A stretch of 64,000 bases of DNA from positions 186,001-250,000 of the forward strand of contig NZ_JAGQCW010000003.1 in assembly GCF_024346395.1 (NCBI RefSeq), written 5' to 3'. Origin of the DNA: Cyanobium sp. AMD-g (GTDB lineage: Bacteria > Cyanobacteriota > Cyanobacteriia > PCC-6307 > Cyanobiaceae). Below the pieces are notes generated by a model that was given only the letters and a program-made list of their open reading frames with translations, ran no database searches and had not been told where the DNA came from. Below, piece after piece: positions 1 to 8,700 of this stretch. The number at the start of each line of letters is the position of its first letter. The first letter of the stretch is position 1. The position numbers and the translations under genes were made by a program.

Positions 1-776
1 CAGGGCTCATCGAGTTCCTTGCGGTTCTGGAAGGTGGGGCGCAGGCCATTGGCGATGCTGCCGGGATAGCCGATGTTCCACCACCACGGCTCCCCGTCCC
101 AGGAGCTGTTGTAGGTGCGGGTGCCCATCCAGCCGAACAGGTCCCCGATCCGGCTCTCCGTGACCAGCAGGGCATAGTCCTCGTCGTTCTCGAACCAGTC
201 GACGCTGCCGGTGACCTGGGTGTAATACCAGACTTTGGTGATGCTTGTGGAGGCCCGCATCGAACCCGCCACCCGGTGCACTTCCACCGTGCCGCCGCTG
301 TTGCCGGCCCAGTCGACCACGTGGCTGGCGGTGAGCACGTGCCGGGGGCCCACAATCACCCCCGACCCCGCTCCGGCTGCCGTGATCACCCGGCAGATCG
401 TTCCCCAGGGGTAGCGGGTGTCGTCATAGGTGCGGCGATCCTCCGGTGCGAACAACGTCAGTGGATTCAGGTCACGTCCGTTCATCAAGACCCTGGGCCG
501 GCGGGGCAGGCGGGACTTGCGTGGCTGACTGGTGGTGCCGAACCACTTTGGAATCATCGGATCGAGGCGCCGGCTGTCGAACTGCTCCTCCCTGGCTTCG
601 ATCGGCTGCAGTTTGTAGGGCTTCAGCTCAGGTAGAAGCAGCTTGCGCAGATCAGCGGGGATGTCACCGCTCGCCTCCTGGCAGAAGCGTTCGCGTGCTT
701 CTATCTGGGTGAGTGGTAGATCGTCCTGGTTGCAGTCGTCGCTTTCTTTACCTTTCCCTTTGGTGGCTATTGTCAT
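1..776 (-). CDS. Trypsin-like serine protease, N-terminal part (runs off window)
   Basis: The first 258 residues of a chymotrypsin-fold serine protease are present; the rest lies beyond the left edge. The catalytic His is seen in the motif HVLTASHVVDW (His152) and the catalytic Asp in DEDYALLVTE (Asp200). The Ser-containing GNSGG block has not been reached at the window edge. The ATG at 776 has a GGAG seven bases upstream. There is no clear signal peptide: the N-terminus is charged (MTIATKGKGKESDD), followed by about 120 residues that look like a propeptide or linker. The His and Asp spacing resembles V8-like or secreted trypsin-like proteases. Substrate is unknown, and the missing Ser cannot be checked here. 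Confidence 0.8.
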   Translation of the reverse strand, partial: MTIATKGKGKESDDCNQDDLPLTQIEARERFCQEASGDIPADLRKLLLPELKPYKLQPIEAREEQFDSRRLDPMIPKWFGTTSQPRKSRLPRRPRVLMNGRDLNPLTLFAPEDRRTYDDTRYPWGTICRVITAAGAGSGVIVGPRHVLTASHVVDWAGNSGGTVEVHRVAGSMRASTSITKVWYYTQVTGSVDWFENDEDYALLVTESRIGDLFGWMGTRTYNSSWDGEPWWWNIGYPGSIANGLRPTFQNRKELDEP

Positions 777-854
777 TCCTGGCTCCATTGAAGAGGGTTG
801 ACGCCCGTCCAAGCTAGGCTTGAAGTATGTCAATGGCCCAAGGAAACCACGGCA

Positions 855-950
855 ATGAGCAATAATATGCCCAAAGATTTGTCTCTTTCTGTGGCTTTGA
901 TGGGAGGGTCTTCGTCAGTCCGTCCAGCTCCTGTGTCGCCACCGGCCTGA
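855..950 (+). CDS. Possible 31-residue small protein with a Gly-Gly motif
   Basis: This short reading frame starts with ATG and has an AAGGAA element about nine bases upstream. The peptide begins MSNNMPKDLSLSVALMGG and ends in a Ser/Pro-rich tail (SSSVRPAPVSPPA). The layout, a short hydrophobic leader closing in Gly-Gly and then a small polar tail, recalls double-glycine leader peptides. No peptidase-transporter or modification gene is nearby, and it lies in a 279-bp gap between divergent genes. Codon evidence is too short to decide. Treat it as a tentative gene. Confidence 0.2.
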   Translation: MSNNMPKDLSLSVALMGGSSSVRPAPVSPPA

Positions 951-1055
951 GAGGTGTGTCCGGTCGGTCCTGGCCGGCTATCCGTCACCAGGCGGGTGAG
1001 TTTGCCGTCACCCCTGCCGGCGCGTGAGGGGCAGATTGAAACCATTCAGCCGCCC

Positions 1056-1649
1056 ATGTCCATGGCACGCCTTGCTACCAACCTCAGGCAATGGCTGGCA
1101 CGGCGCCTGCGGGCGGCGGCCGCCGCCCTGTGGCAGGAGCCATCCCCGCCCCCGCTGGCCGTCAGCAGCCCACCCCTGGCGCCGGCGCCTGTCCGCCCGC
1201 CCGCTCCACCGGCTCCACCGGTCGATCGCGTCGCGGCCCTCTGCCCCGGGGTGCGGGAGCCCCTGTCGGTGGAGGCCGCCGTGCTCAGCCGGGACATGAC
1301 CGTGCTCAAGCGCGAAGCTGCCGATTCCCTGGCGGCCCTGGGTGCCGCCCATGCCCTGATCAGCTCCGCCCGGCTGGCCCAGGTTCAGGAGTTGCGGCCC
1401 AGGGTGATCGAAGGCCAGGCCTCAGGGGAGTCCCTGATGGCGCTCGCCGCCGAGTACCAGGGCTGGCAGGGTGACCAGGTGCGCATCTTCGACGCCCTGG
1501 CGCTGGTGATGCGGATGGGGGTGCCCCGGGGTCTGGTGCTCGACCAGCTGGATCCAGGCCTGCAGGAGCAGGCCCGCTCCCACCTGGAGGCGCTGTCGCT
1601 GGAATATCAGCGCCGCCTGCTGGCGGATCAGTTCCACACGACCACCTGA
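1056..1649 (+). CDS. Hypothetical protein, Pro/Ala-rich N-terminus and helical C-terminus
   Basis: I do not recognise this 197-residue protein. The chosen start (MSMARLATNLRQW) opens a basic amphipathic stretch, followed by a Pro/Ala-rich low-complexity segment (about residues 30-65) and then a helical domain of about 120 residues rich in Leu, Glu and Arg. The reading frame is also open upstream, but that part is Arg/Pro-rich and lacks a credible start. There is no signal peptide or membrane segment. It stands alone between the divergent protease and the Mrp operon on the same strand, 90 bp before mrpC. A linker plus helical-domain layout would fit a small adaptor or regulatory protein, but nothing shows this directly. 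Confidence 0.55.
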   Translation: MSMARLATNLRQWLARRLRAAAAALWQEPSPPPLAVSSPPLAPAPVRPPAPPAPPVDRVAALCPGVREPLSVEAAVLSRDMTVLKREAADSLAALGAAHALISSARLAQVQELRPRVIEGQASGESLMALAAEYQGWQGDQVRIFDALALVMRMGVPRGLVLDQLDPGLQEQARSHLEALSLEYQRRLLADQFHTTT

Positions 1650-1739
1650 AGCTGGCGGTGATCCAGGCCCGTCGGCCTCTGGACGCAACGGCTACCATCC
1701 CGCTCCGTGATCCGGCCGTCCTCCGGGTTGCTTTGTCCC

Positions 1740-2126
1740 ATGGATGCGGTCCGGCTGCTCGCGCTCCTGATTCTGGTGACGGTGCTGGTGGGTTTTGTGG
1801 GGCTGCTCCTGCGCCGCAACCTCTTTCTGAAGGTCATGGCCATGGACGTGATGGGGTCGGCCGTGGTGGCCCTGTTCGTGCTCGTGGCGGCGCGCACCGG
1901 GCTGCGGAGCCCGATCCTGTTGGCCCCTGCTGCCTCTGAGACGGCGACGGCCAGCGTTCCACTGGCTGACCCGATCCCCCAGGCCGTGATTCTCACGGCG
2001 ATCGTGATCGGCCTTTCCATCCAGGCCCTGCTGCTGGTGGTGATCACCCGCCTGTCCCGCGTGGATCCCAGCCTGGATCTGGGCAGCTTCGAGATGGGGA
2101 GCGGCGAAGCGGGGGGCCTGCGCTGA
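1740..2126 (+). CDS. mrpC: Mrp-type Na+/H+ antiporter subunit C (NuoK-like)
   Basis: This is a small membrane subunit (128 residues) of the multisubunit Mrp cation/proton antiporter, homologous to NuoK of complex I. Three hydrophobic helices are visible, with the NuoK-type segment RRNLFLKVMAMDVMGSAV in the first loop and second helix and the AVILTAIVIG pattern typical of MrpC before helix 3. An in-frame start 33 bases upstream is possible, but MDAVRLLALL begins directly at helix 1. It is the first gene of a seven-gene operon and its stop overlaps the mrpD start (TGATG). The complex works in the cytoplasmic membrane in Na+ extrusion and pH homeostasis. Confidence 0.85.
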   Translation: MDAVRLLALLILVTVLVGFVGLLLRRNLFLKVMAMDVMGSAVVALFVLVAARTGLRSPILLAPAASETATASVPLADPIPQAVILTAIVIGLSIQALLLVVITRLSRVDPSLDLGSFEMGSGEAGGLR

Positions 2127-3604
2127 TGCCGCCCATCTCCGCTGAAAGCCTGCTGATCGGCTGGCTGCTGCTGCCGTTCATGGCGGCCTTCCTGGCCGCC
2201 CTGCTGCCCCCCCTGGCCCGCTGGCTGGCCCTGTCCTGTTGCCTGGCCACCGCTGCCGTGGCCGCAGCGATCCAGGCCGGTGCCCTGCCGGCCAGCCTCC
2301 ACCTGTTGGGGCCCTACGGCGTGGCGCTGCAGCCCGACGCCCTGGCAGCCCCCTTCCTGCTTCTCAATGCCCTGGTGTCTGGTGCTGTGGTGCTCGACGG
2401 CTGGCGCCGGCCGATGCCGGGCCCGTTCCTGCTGCTGCTGATGGTGTTGCACGGGGGCCTGGCCTCGGCCTTCGTGGCGGTGGATCTGATCAGCCTCTAC
2501 GTGACCCTGGAGGTGGTGGGGATCAGTGCCTTCCTGTTGATCCTGATCACCCGATCGGAGCGCTCCCTCTGGCTGGCGTTGCGTTACTTGCTGATCAGCA
2601 ACACGGTGATGACCTTTTATCTGGTCGGCGCCGCCGTGGTTTATCTGGAGCAGGGCAGTTTCCAGCTGGCGGTCGTCGGCGCGGCTGGAGCCGCCGCCCT
2701 GGCCCTGTTGCTGGTGGGTCTGCTCACCAAGGCCGGTCTGTTCCTCTCCGGGCTTTGGCTGCCCCGCACCCACGCCGAGGCGCCGGCGGAGGTCTCGGCG
2801 CTGCTCTCCGGTGTGGTCGTCGTCGCCGGAATCGTCCCCCTGCTGCGGCTCGCCGGCGCCGTGCACGCCCTGGCGGAGGTGCTGCCGGTGATCGGTGTGG
2901 CCAGCGCCGGCCTGGGTCTGATGTTCGCCCTGGTGGAGATGGATGCTAAATGGCTGCTGGCCTGGAGCACCCTCTCCCAGATGGGCCTGGTGGTGCTGGC
3001 ACCCGCCGCCGGAGGGCTGTACGCCCTTGGCCATGGTCTGGCCAAGGCCGCCCTGTTCCTGCTGGCCCGGCGCTTTCCTGGCCGCGACCTGGCGGGCTGG
3101 ACCGGCCGGCCCCTGGCCGCCGGGGTGCTGGTCCCCCTGTGGATCGCCTCTCTGTCGATCGTGGGGGTGCCGCCGCTGCTCGGCTTCTTCGCCAAGTCGG
3201 GCCTTGATCGCGCCCTGCCGGGGCCGTCGGGCCTGCTGCCCAGCCTGTTGAGCGTGGGCACGGCGGCGGTGTTCGCCCGTCTCTGGAGCGCGCCCTTGCA
3301 GCCAGCGGCGCTACCGCCTTCAGCCAGCGTGCAAGCCGATCCGGCCTGGTCGCCTGGGGTGGTGCTGCTGCTGGCGGCGCTCGTGCTGCTGGGTGCCGGC
3401 GAGGCCAGCCGCAGCTGGGGTCCCGCCCTGGGAGCGGAGGCGGCCAAGGCGGGGTTGGTGCTGGCGGCTGGGATGGGGCTGCACCGGTTGCTGCAGCCGC
3501 TGCGGCGCAGCCCCTGGTTCCGGCTGCCGGACCTGGAGGGCTTCCCCGATCTGATCGGTGGCATCGGTGTGGTGGGGGCCGGACTGCTGGTGTGGGTGCG
3601 ATGA
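2126..3604 (+). CDS. mrpD: Mrp-type Na+/H+ antiporter subunit D (NuoM/N-like)
   Basis: This 492-residue polytopic subunit has about 13-14 hydrophobic helices and belongs to the proton-conducting antiporter family shared with NuoL/M/N. The conserved membrane glutamate is in TLEVVGISAFLLI (helix 5), and the lysine helix reads LLTKAGLFLSGLWLPRTHAEAP, close to the family pattern of Lys followed by WLP-x-(S/T)H-x-x-AP. A second lysine appears in EMDAKWLLAWSTLSQMG. These are the residues thought to carry protons in this family. The gene is translationally coupled to mrpC and mrpE by overlaps. Only one D-type subunit is encoded here, whereas some cyanobacteria carry two. Confidence 0.9.
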   Translation: MPPISAESLLIGWLLLPFMAAFLAALLPPLARWLALSCCLATAAVAAAIQAGALPASLHLLGPYGVALQPDALAAPFLLLNALVSGAVVLDGWRRPMPGPFLLLLMVLHGGLASAFVAVDLISLYVTLEVVGISAFLLILITRSERSLWLALRYLLISNTVMTFYLVGAAVVYLEQGSFQLAVVGAAGAAALALLLVGLLTKAGLFLSGLWLPRTHAEAPAEVSALLSGVVVVAGIVPLLRLAGAVHALAEVLPVIGVASAGLGLMFALVEMDAKWLLAWSTLSQMGLVVLAPAAGGLYALGHGLAKAALFLLARRFPGRDLAGWTGRPLAAGVLVPLWIASLSIVGVPPLLGFFAKSGLDRALPGPSGLLPSLLSVGTAAVFARLWSAPLQPAALPPSASVQADPAWSPGVVLLLAALVLLGAGEASRSWGPALGAEAAKAGLVLAAGMGLHRLLQPLRRSPWFRLPDLEGFPDLIGGIGVVGAGLLVWVR

Positions 3605-4020
3605 GACGCCTCCTCCCCCTGCTGCTGACCACCGGCTTCCGCCTGGCGGTCTGGTGCCTGCTCACCGCTGACCTGAGCCGCCTCAACCTGATGATCGGGC
3701 TTGTGGTGGCCCTCCTCCTGCCCCGCGCCCACTCCCGGCCCCTGCCCCTGCGCGCCTTGCTGCGGGCCCTGGGGCGCAGTCTGCTGGCCGTTCCCCAGGC
3801 CTACGTGGAGGCCCTGCGGCTCATCTTTGGCCACGAGTCGGTGGAGGCTGAGATCAGCGAGTCCGCCACCGAAGGCACCATCCCCCTGCTGGTGTTCCTG
3901 GACGTGTTCCGCATCACCCTCACCCCCTTCACGATCGTGCTCGGCCTGGAGGACGGCGGCCGCCGGTACCGCATCCATGCCATGAAGCCTGGCCCCCGCC
4001 ATGGAGGCCAGACCCCATGA
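3601..4020 (+). CDS. mrpE: Mrp-type Na+/H+ antiporter subunit E
   Basis: This 139-residue protein matches the MrpE/MnhE family. It has two N-terminal hydrophobic segments separated by LSRLN, then the cytoplasmic domain, in which TLTPFTIVLGLEDGGRRYRIHAM corresponds to the family's conserved (S/T)xTPGT-type motif. The start ATG overlaps the mrpD stop (ATGA), which supports the internal start over an upstream in-frame codon. MrpE is not homologous to complex I subunits and is thought to help assembly or activity of the antiporter. Sits mid-operon, overlapping mrpF by four bases. Confidence 0.85.
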   Translation: MRRLLPLLLTTGFRLAVWCLLTADLSRLNLMIGLVVALLLPRAHSRPLPLRALLRALGRSLLAVPQAYVEALRLIFGHESVEAEISESATEGTIPLLVFLDVFRITLTPFTIVLGLEDGGRRYRIHAMKPGPRHGGQTP

Positions 4021-4265
4021 CGGTGCTGCTCTGGGGGATGGTGCTGGCTCTGCTGATCCCGATCGCCGTGGCCTGCCGGCCCAGCGACGTCTGGCACCGC
4101 CTGGCGGCGTTCGCCAGCGTCGCCACCAAGGTGGCGCTGATCACCCTGGTGGTGTCGGCGGTGCGGGGCGACCGGATGCTGGGCCTGGCCGGCGTCATCG
4201 TTCTGTGCGCCGGCAATGCCGGTCTGCTGCTGCTGGCCAACCTGCTGCGGGGGACGGAGCGATGA
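4017..4265 (+). CDS. mrpF: Mrp-type Na+/H+ antiporter subunit F
   Basis: This 82-residue membrane protein has three hydrophobic segments, the usual size and layout for MrpF/MnhF. The family's RPSDVWHRLAAFASVATKVAL stretch around residues 20-40 corresponds to the typical (G/R)P(S/T)xxDR-x(3)-x-D/N region between helices 1 and 2. ATG and mrpE stop overlap (ATGA), as does its own stop with mrpG. The role is structural within the seven-subunit antiporter; some MrpF proteins have also been linked to solute efflux. Confidence 0.8.
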   Translation: MTVLLWGMVLALLIPIAVACRPSDVWHRLAAFASVATKVALITLVVSAVRGDRMLGLAGVIVLCAGNAGLLLLANLLRGTER

Positions 4266-4573
4266 CCCTCGCTTCCCTGGCCGATCACGCCAGCCTGCTG
4301 CTGCTGGGGGCGGGACTGCTGTTCTGGTTCTGGGGCACCTGGCCCCTGCTCGAAAGCCGCACCTACCTCAGCAAGCTGCACACCCTGTCGGTGGCCGACA
4401 CCCTCGGCTCGACGCTGATGTTGCTGGGCCTGCTGCTGCGGATCCCTGGCCAGTGGCCCCTGCTGGTGCTGGCCCTGGTGGCCCTGATCCTCTGGAACAC
4501 GATCTTCGGCTACGTGCTGGCCAACTGCTGGCTGGACTCCCGTCGGCCAACCCCCCCGGAGCCGAAGCCATGA
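4262..4573 (+). CDS. mrpG: Mrp-type Na+/H+ antiporter subunit G
   Basis: This 103-residue protein fits the MrpG/MnhG family. It has three hydrophobic helices and the hallmark sequence around the helix 1-2 loop (LSKLHTLSVADTLGSTLMLLG), matching the usual R-L-H-(A/P)-(A/S)-x-x-x-D/T-T-L-G pattern. The start overlaps the mrpF stop by four bases, and its stop overlaps the next gene. As in other Mrp operons, it is a small essential subunit of the membrane complex. Confidence 0.85.
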   Translation: MTLASLADHASLLLLGAGLLFWFWGTWPLLESRTYLSKLHTLSVADTLGSTLMLLGLLLRIPGQWPLLVLALVALILWNTIFGYVLANCWLDSRRPTPPEPKP

Positions 4574-5094
4574 GCGGCACCTTTTCTCTGGCGGGGGAGC
4601 TGGACCTGCTGCTGCCGATCACCGCCCTGTTGCCCCTCACCGCCGTGCTGCTGGTGAGCCAGTCGAACCCCTACCAGACCCTGGTGCTGCGGGGCATCCT
4701 GGGGTCGGTGTCCACCTTGCTGTACGCCCTGCTGGGGGCCCCGGACGTGGCGATCACCGAGGCACTGGTGGGCACCCTGCTGTCCACCACCCTCTATGCA
4801 GTGGCGCTGCGGTCTTCGATGGCGCTGCGGTTGTCGTATCCGGCTGACGCCCCCCCCAGCGACGCCTGTCTGGAGCGGTTGCGCGAATGGCTGGAGCCCC
4901 TGTCACTGCGGCTGCGGCTGCTGCCACCGGTATCGGAGCAGACCGGCGAGGCCGACGCGAGCCATGGGTGCCTGGGGCCGGGCCTGCGGCTGGAGCTGGC
5001 CAACCCCCGGCTGGTGGCGCGTCTGCGGGCCCTGGAGGGCTTTCGCCGCTGGCGGCAGGGCGGCGGTGAACTGCTGCTGCGGGAGCTTCCATGA
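4570..5094 (+). CDS. Short MrpA-like subunit (DUF4040/MbhD domain)
   Basis: This 174-residue protein carries the DUF4040 (MbhD) segment that forms part of the C-terminal end of full-length MrpA. The block LRGILGSVSTLLYALLGAPDVAITEALVGTLLSTTLYAVALR contains the conserved A-P-D-V-A-x-T-E-A motif, in which Asp and Glu sit inside membrane helices. It lacks the long NuoL-like half of MrpA. The last 90 residues are soluble and not conserved by eye. Cyanobacterial Mrp operons are known to have such a truncated A subunit. It lies between mrpG and mrpB with 4-base overlaps on both sides. Confidence 0.8.
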   Translation: MSGTFSLAGELDLLLPITALLPLTAVLLVSQSNPYQTLVLRGILGSVSTLLYALLGAPDVAITEALVGTLLSTTLYAVALRSSMALRLSYPADAPPSDACLERLREWLEPLSLRLRLLPPVSEQTGEADASHGCLGPGLRLELANPRLVARLRALEGFRRWRQGGGELLLRELP

Positions 5095-5750
5095 CCTGGC
5101 TCTACCTGCTGGCCGCCACCGCGCTCTGCCTGGCCCCGCTGGACGCGACCCTGCCGCCGGCTCCCCCCATCGGCCCGGTGATCGCGTCCCTCGCCGCCAT
5201 GACCGCTGTGCCCAATCTGGTGTCGGGGGTGATCCTGCACACCCGTCTGTACGACACCGTCGCCGAGGTGGTGGTGTTCACCCTGGCCTCGATCGGGGTG
5301 CGCTTCCTGCTGGGCGGGGAGCCCACCAAGGCGAGCATCCGCGCCATCGACGATTCTCCGTCGGTGGTGCTCTGCCAGCTCGGGGCCACCTTGGCCGCCT
5401 TGATCGGGGTGGAGCTGGCCCTGCGCGGCCACCTGTCTCCGGGGGGCGGCTTTGCGGCGGGCGTGGCCGGTGGCACCGCCATCGGCCTGATGCTGATCAG
5501 CGGCTCGGCCCGGCTCTCCGACCGCCTCTACCGCCGCTGGCGGGCCGACCTCTGGGAGAAGGCCGCCGTGATCGCCTTCGTGCTCCTCTCGGCCTTCGCC
5601 CTTGGGGGTGTCCCCCTGTCCGCCGGCGGCTTCGGCACCCTGGCCTCCGGGGGCTGGATCCCCCTGCTCAACGTGCTGGTGGCCCTCAAGGTGACCCTGG
5701 GCTCCTGGGCGATGGTGCATCTGTTCGTGCGCCATCGGGGCTTGCTTTAG
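5091..5750 (+). CDS. mrpB: Mrp-type Na+/H+ antiporter subunit B (MnhB domain)
   Basis: This 219-residue protein has an N-terminal extension with two hydrophobic helices including a NxVxxILxxxRxxDTxxE-like stretch (NLVSGVILHTRLYDTVAEVVVF), equivalent to the MbhE part of MrpA, followed by the MnhB domain. The MnhB hallmark RGHLSPGGGFAAGVAGG (G-H-x-x-P-G-G-G-F-x-x-G) is present near residue 120. It is the last gene of the operon. The stop codon region overlaps the convergent sbcC end by four bases, so both transcripts probably read a short way into each other. Confidence 0.85.
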   Translation: MTWLYLLAATALCLAPLDATLPPAPPIGPVIASLAAMTAVPNLVSGVILHTRLYDTVAEVVVFTLASIGVRFLLGGEPTKASIRAIDDSPSVVLCQLGATLAALIGVELALRGHLSPGGGFAAGVAGGTAIGLMLISGSARLSDRLYRRWRADLWEKAAVIAFVLLSAFALGGVPLSAGGFGTLASGGWIPLLNVLVALKVTLGSWAMVHLFVRHRGLL

Positions 5751-8700
5751 GCGGTGACCCCCACCAGCAGGCTGGAGCCGCGCTCGCCGGCGATCACCTC
5801 GACGCCACCACGGATGCGTTCACGCAGGGCGCCCACGTGGCTGATCAGGCCGATCATGCGGCCCCCGTCCCGCAGCCGGTCGAGTTCGTCCATGGCCAGC
5901 TGCAGGTTGTCGGGATCGAGGCTGCCGAAGCCTTCGTCGATGAACAGGGCCTCCAGGGGCACGCCACCGGCGTGGGCCTGCACCGTGTCGGCCACCCCCA
6001 GGGCCAGGGCGAGGGAGGCCTGGAAGGTTTCGCCGCCCGAGAGGCTGCTCACCTCCCGCTCCTCGCCGGTGTAGGCATCCAGCACCCGCAGACCCAGGCC
6101 GGCGTTGCGGCCGCCGTGGCCGCCCTCGTCCGTGAGCCGCAGCTGGTAGCGGCCGGAGGTCATCAGGGCGAGCCGCTGGTTGGCGTAGCCGCAGATGTCG
6201 GCGAGGTAGGCCGAGAGCACCCAGCGCTGCAGGGAGATGTAGGGGGCCGCCTTTCCCTGGCAGCGGTTGGCCACGGCGCTGAGGCGCTCGGCCCGCTCCT
6301 GCTTCACCGCCAGGGCGGCGGCGCCGGACCGGTGTTCCGCGGTGAGGCGGGTGATCTCCCGCTGGGCGGCCCGGGCTTCGCTGTGGCGCTCCACCGCCCG
6401 GGTGCGGGCCCCATCGGCGCGGGTCACGGCCTCGCCGGCGGCGGCGGTGTCAGGGCGCTGCTCCGGCAGATCCGCCAGATCGGGGGCGGCCAGCAGGTTG
6501 CGCTGCTCGATCACCGCCGCCTCGTAGGCCGCGGTCCGTTCCACCAGCTTCTGGCGCCAGCTCTGCTCCTGCAGGGCCGCTGCGGCATCCGCCGCCGTGG
6601 CGAAGGGTGAGGCGGCCAGTTCCTGGCCCAGCCGCCGGGCCGCCTGCTCCAGCTCGCTGCTGGCGCGGGTGTGGGCGCCGGCCCCGGCCACCAGGGCCTG
6701 GAGGGCGGCCTCCAGGGGCCCGAAGGCCCGCAGCACCGCGCCGGGCTCCAGCCCCTCCCCCAGCTCCCGGGTCACCTGCTCCGCCAGGGTCCGCTGTCGC
6801 TGGCTGGCCTCGGCGGCGGCCCGGCGCTCCAGGGCGATTGCCGTGGCAGCCGCCTCGATGGCCTTGGCCAGCTGCTGCCGCTGCTGCTCCCGATCGGTGG
6901 TGCCCTGCTCCAGCGCCGGCAGACCGTCGGCCAGGGCCAGGGCCGCCAGCTGGGCGGCAGCGGCGGTGCTGGCGGCCTGGCGGGCGGCGAGTGGATCGCT
7001 GCCCTCGCCAGCCTTCTCCAGCACCGTGCCCAGGGCGGCCTGGGCGTTGGCCAGGGCCACTGCGGCCGCCTGCGCCGCCTGGGTGGCCGCGGCGAGCGTC
7101 CGTTCCGCGGCGGCGATCGCGCCGTCGTCCACCGCGTCAGCGGAGGGCCGGGCCGGCGCCGGGTGTTCCGTGGCGCCGCAGACCGGGCAGGGGGCGCCGG
7201 CGGCCAGACCCCCGGCCAGCCGGGCGGCCATGCCCTCGATCTGGCGCCGCCGCAGGTCGTTGAGGCCGGCGGCCGCCGTGTTGACCTGGCGATCGGCGGC
7301 GTTCCTGGCGGCCTCGGCCGCGTGCTGACGCTCCCGGGCCGGGGCGATGGCTTCGGCGGCCACGGCGCGGCCATCAGCCTCCCGGGCGGCCCGCTGCAGG
7401 CCTTCGAGCTGGTCGCGGGCGCTGCGGGCCTGGGCGAGCAGCACCAGCTCCCGCTCCTGCTCCGCCGCCAGGAGCTCCTGCTGGGCCGTGGCTGTGGCCC
7501 GCCCGGCCTCGGCCTCGCCGGCCCGCTGGCTGGCGGCGGTTGCCGCCCCCCCGGCCTGGGCGGCCTCCTCGGCCTTGCGGGCCAGCTCCCGCACCTCGGC
7601 GCCCCGGGCGGCCAGGTCGGCACCGGCCGCGGCCAGGGCTTCGGCGGAGGGCAGGGCCACCAGATCCAGAGTCAGCACCGACGGCGGCAGCGCCCGCGCC
7701 GCGGCCCGGGCGTGGCGTGCGGTGCGCAGTTGCTCCTGCAGCTCCCGTTCCACCAGGGCGAGGGCGCGGCGGGCCCCCGCTTCGGCCACCAGGCTGGGAC
7801 GCAACGTTTCGGCCCGCTCCGCCTGGCTGAGCTTCTGGCGGTACGCCTCCACCGTCTCCCGTTTGGCGTCCAGTTCACCCAGCCGGGCGGCGGCGGCGGC
7901 GCGCCGGTCCCAGCGCTCCGCCTGCGCCGTGAGAGCCGCCTGGGCCGCCTGGGCCGCCGTCAGGCTGGCGGAGGCCTCCCCCAGGGCGGCTTCGGTGCCC
8001 TGCACCACCGCACCGATCGCCGCCACCAGCACCTCGAGGCCGGCCTGGTCGGCGGGCGGCTCGGGCGGTTCGGTCCCCTCCGGCAACTCGGGAGCCTGGG
8101 GGGCCCAGGCGTCGGCCGCCCGGCGCCGCCGCACCTCCTGCTCCCGGGCCTGGTCCAGCGCCAGGTTCCGCGCCATGCGGGCCTGGTCTTCGAGCCACCA
8201 GCCGGCCCGCTCGTAGATCACGGTGTCGAACAGGGTCTTGAGCAGGGTTTCGCGCTCCTCGGCTTTGGCGCGCAGCACCTCGGCGAAGCGTCCCTGGGGC
8301 AGCAGGATCACCTGGCGGAACTGGGCGGCGCTGAGCCCCACCAGGCCCTCCACTTCCCGGGTCACCTCGGTGGTCTTCGCCGCCACGGCCTGCTCCGGCG
8401 CCCCGGCATCCAGGCGGAACAGGACCGCCTGGGGCGGCTTCTCGGTGGTGCCCTGGCCGCGGGCCTTGGGGGCGGTGTGGGCAGGGGTGCGCTCCACCCG
8501 ATAGCGGGCGGTGCCACAGGAGAACTCCAGGCTCACCCGGGGCACGGCGCCGGGGGCGGCGTGGTCGGAGCGCAGCCCCTTGACGCTGCGGTCGCCCGAC
8601 ACCTCGCCGTACAGGGCGAAGCAGAGGGCATCGAGCAGGAAGGTCTTGCCGGCGCCGGTGGTGCCGTGGATCAGGAACAGCCCCTCGGCGGCCAGCGCGT

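Noticed and set aside
1628-4002. Minus-strand open frames opposite mrpC-mrpE
   Set aside because: Gln/His/Gly-rich low-complexity translations opposite conserved antiporter subunits.
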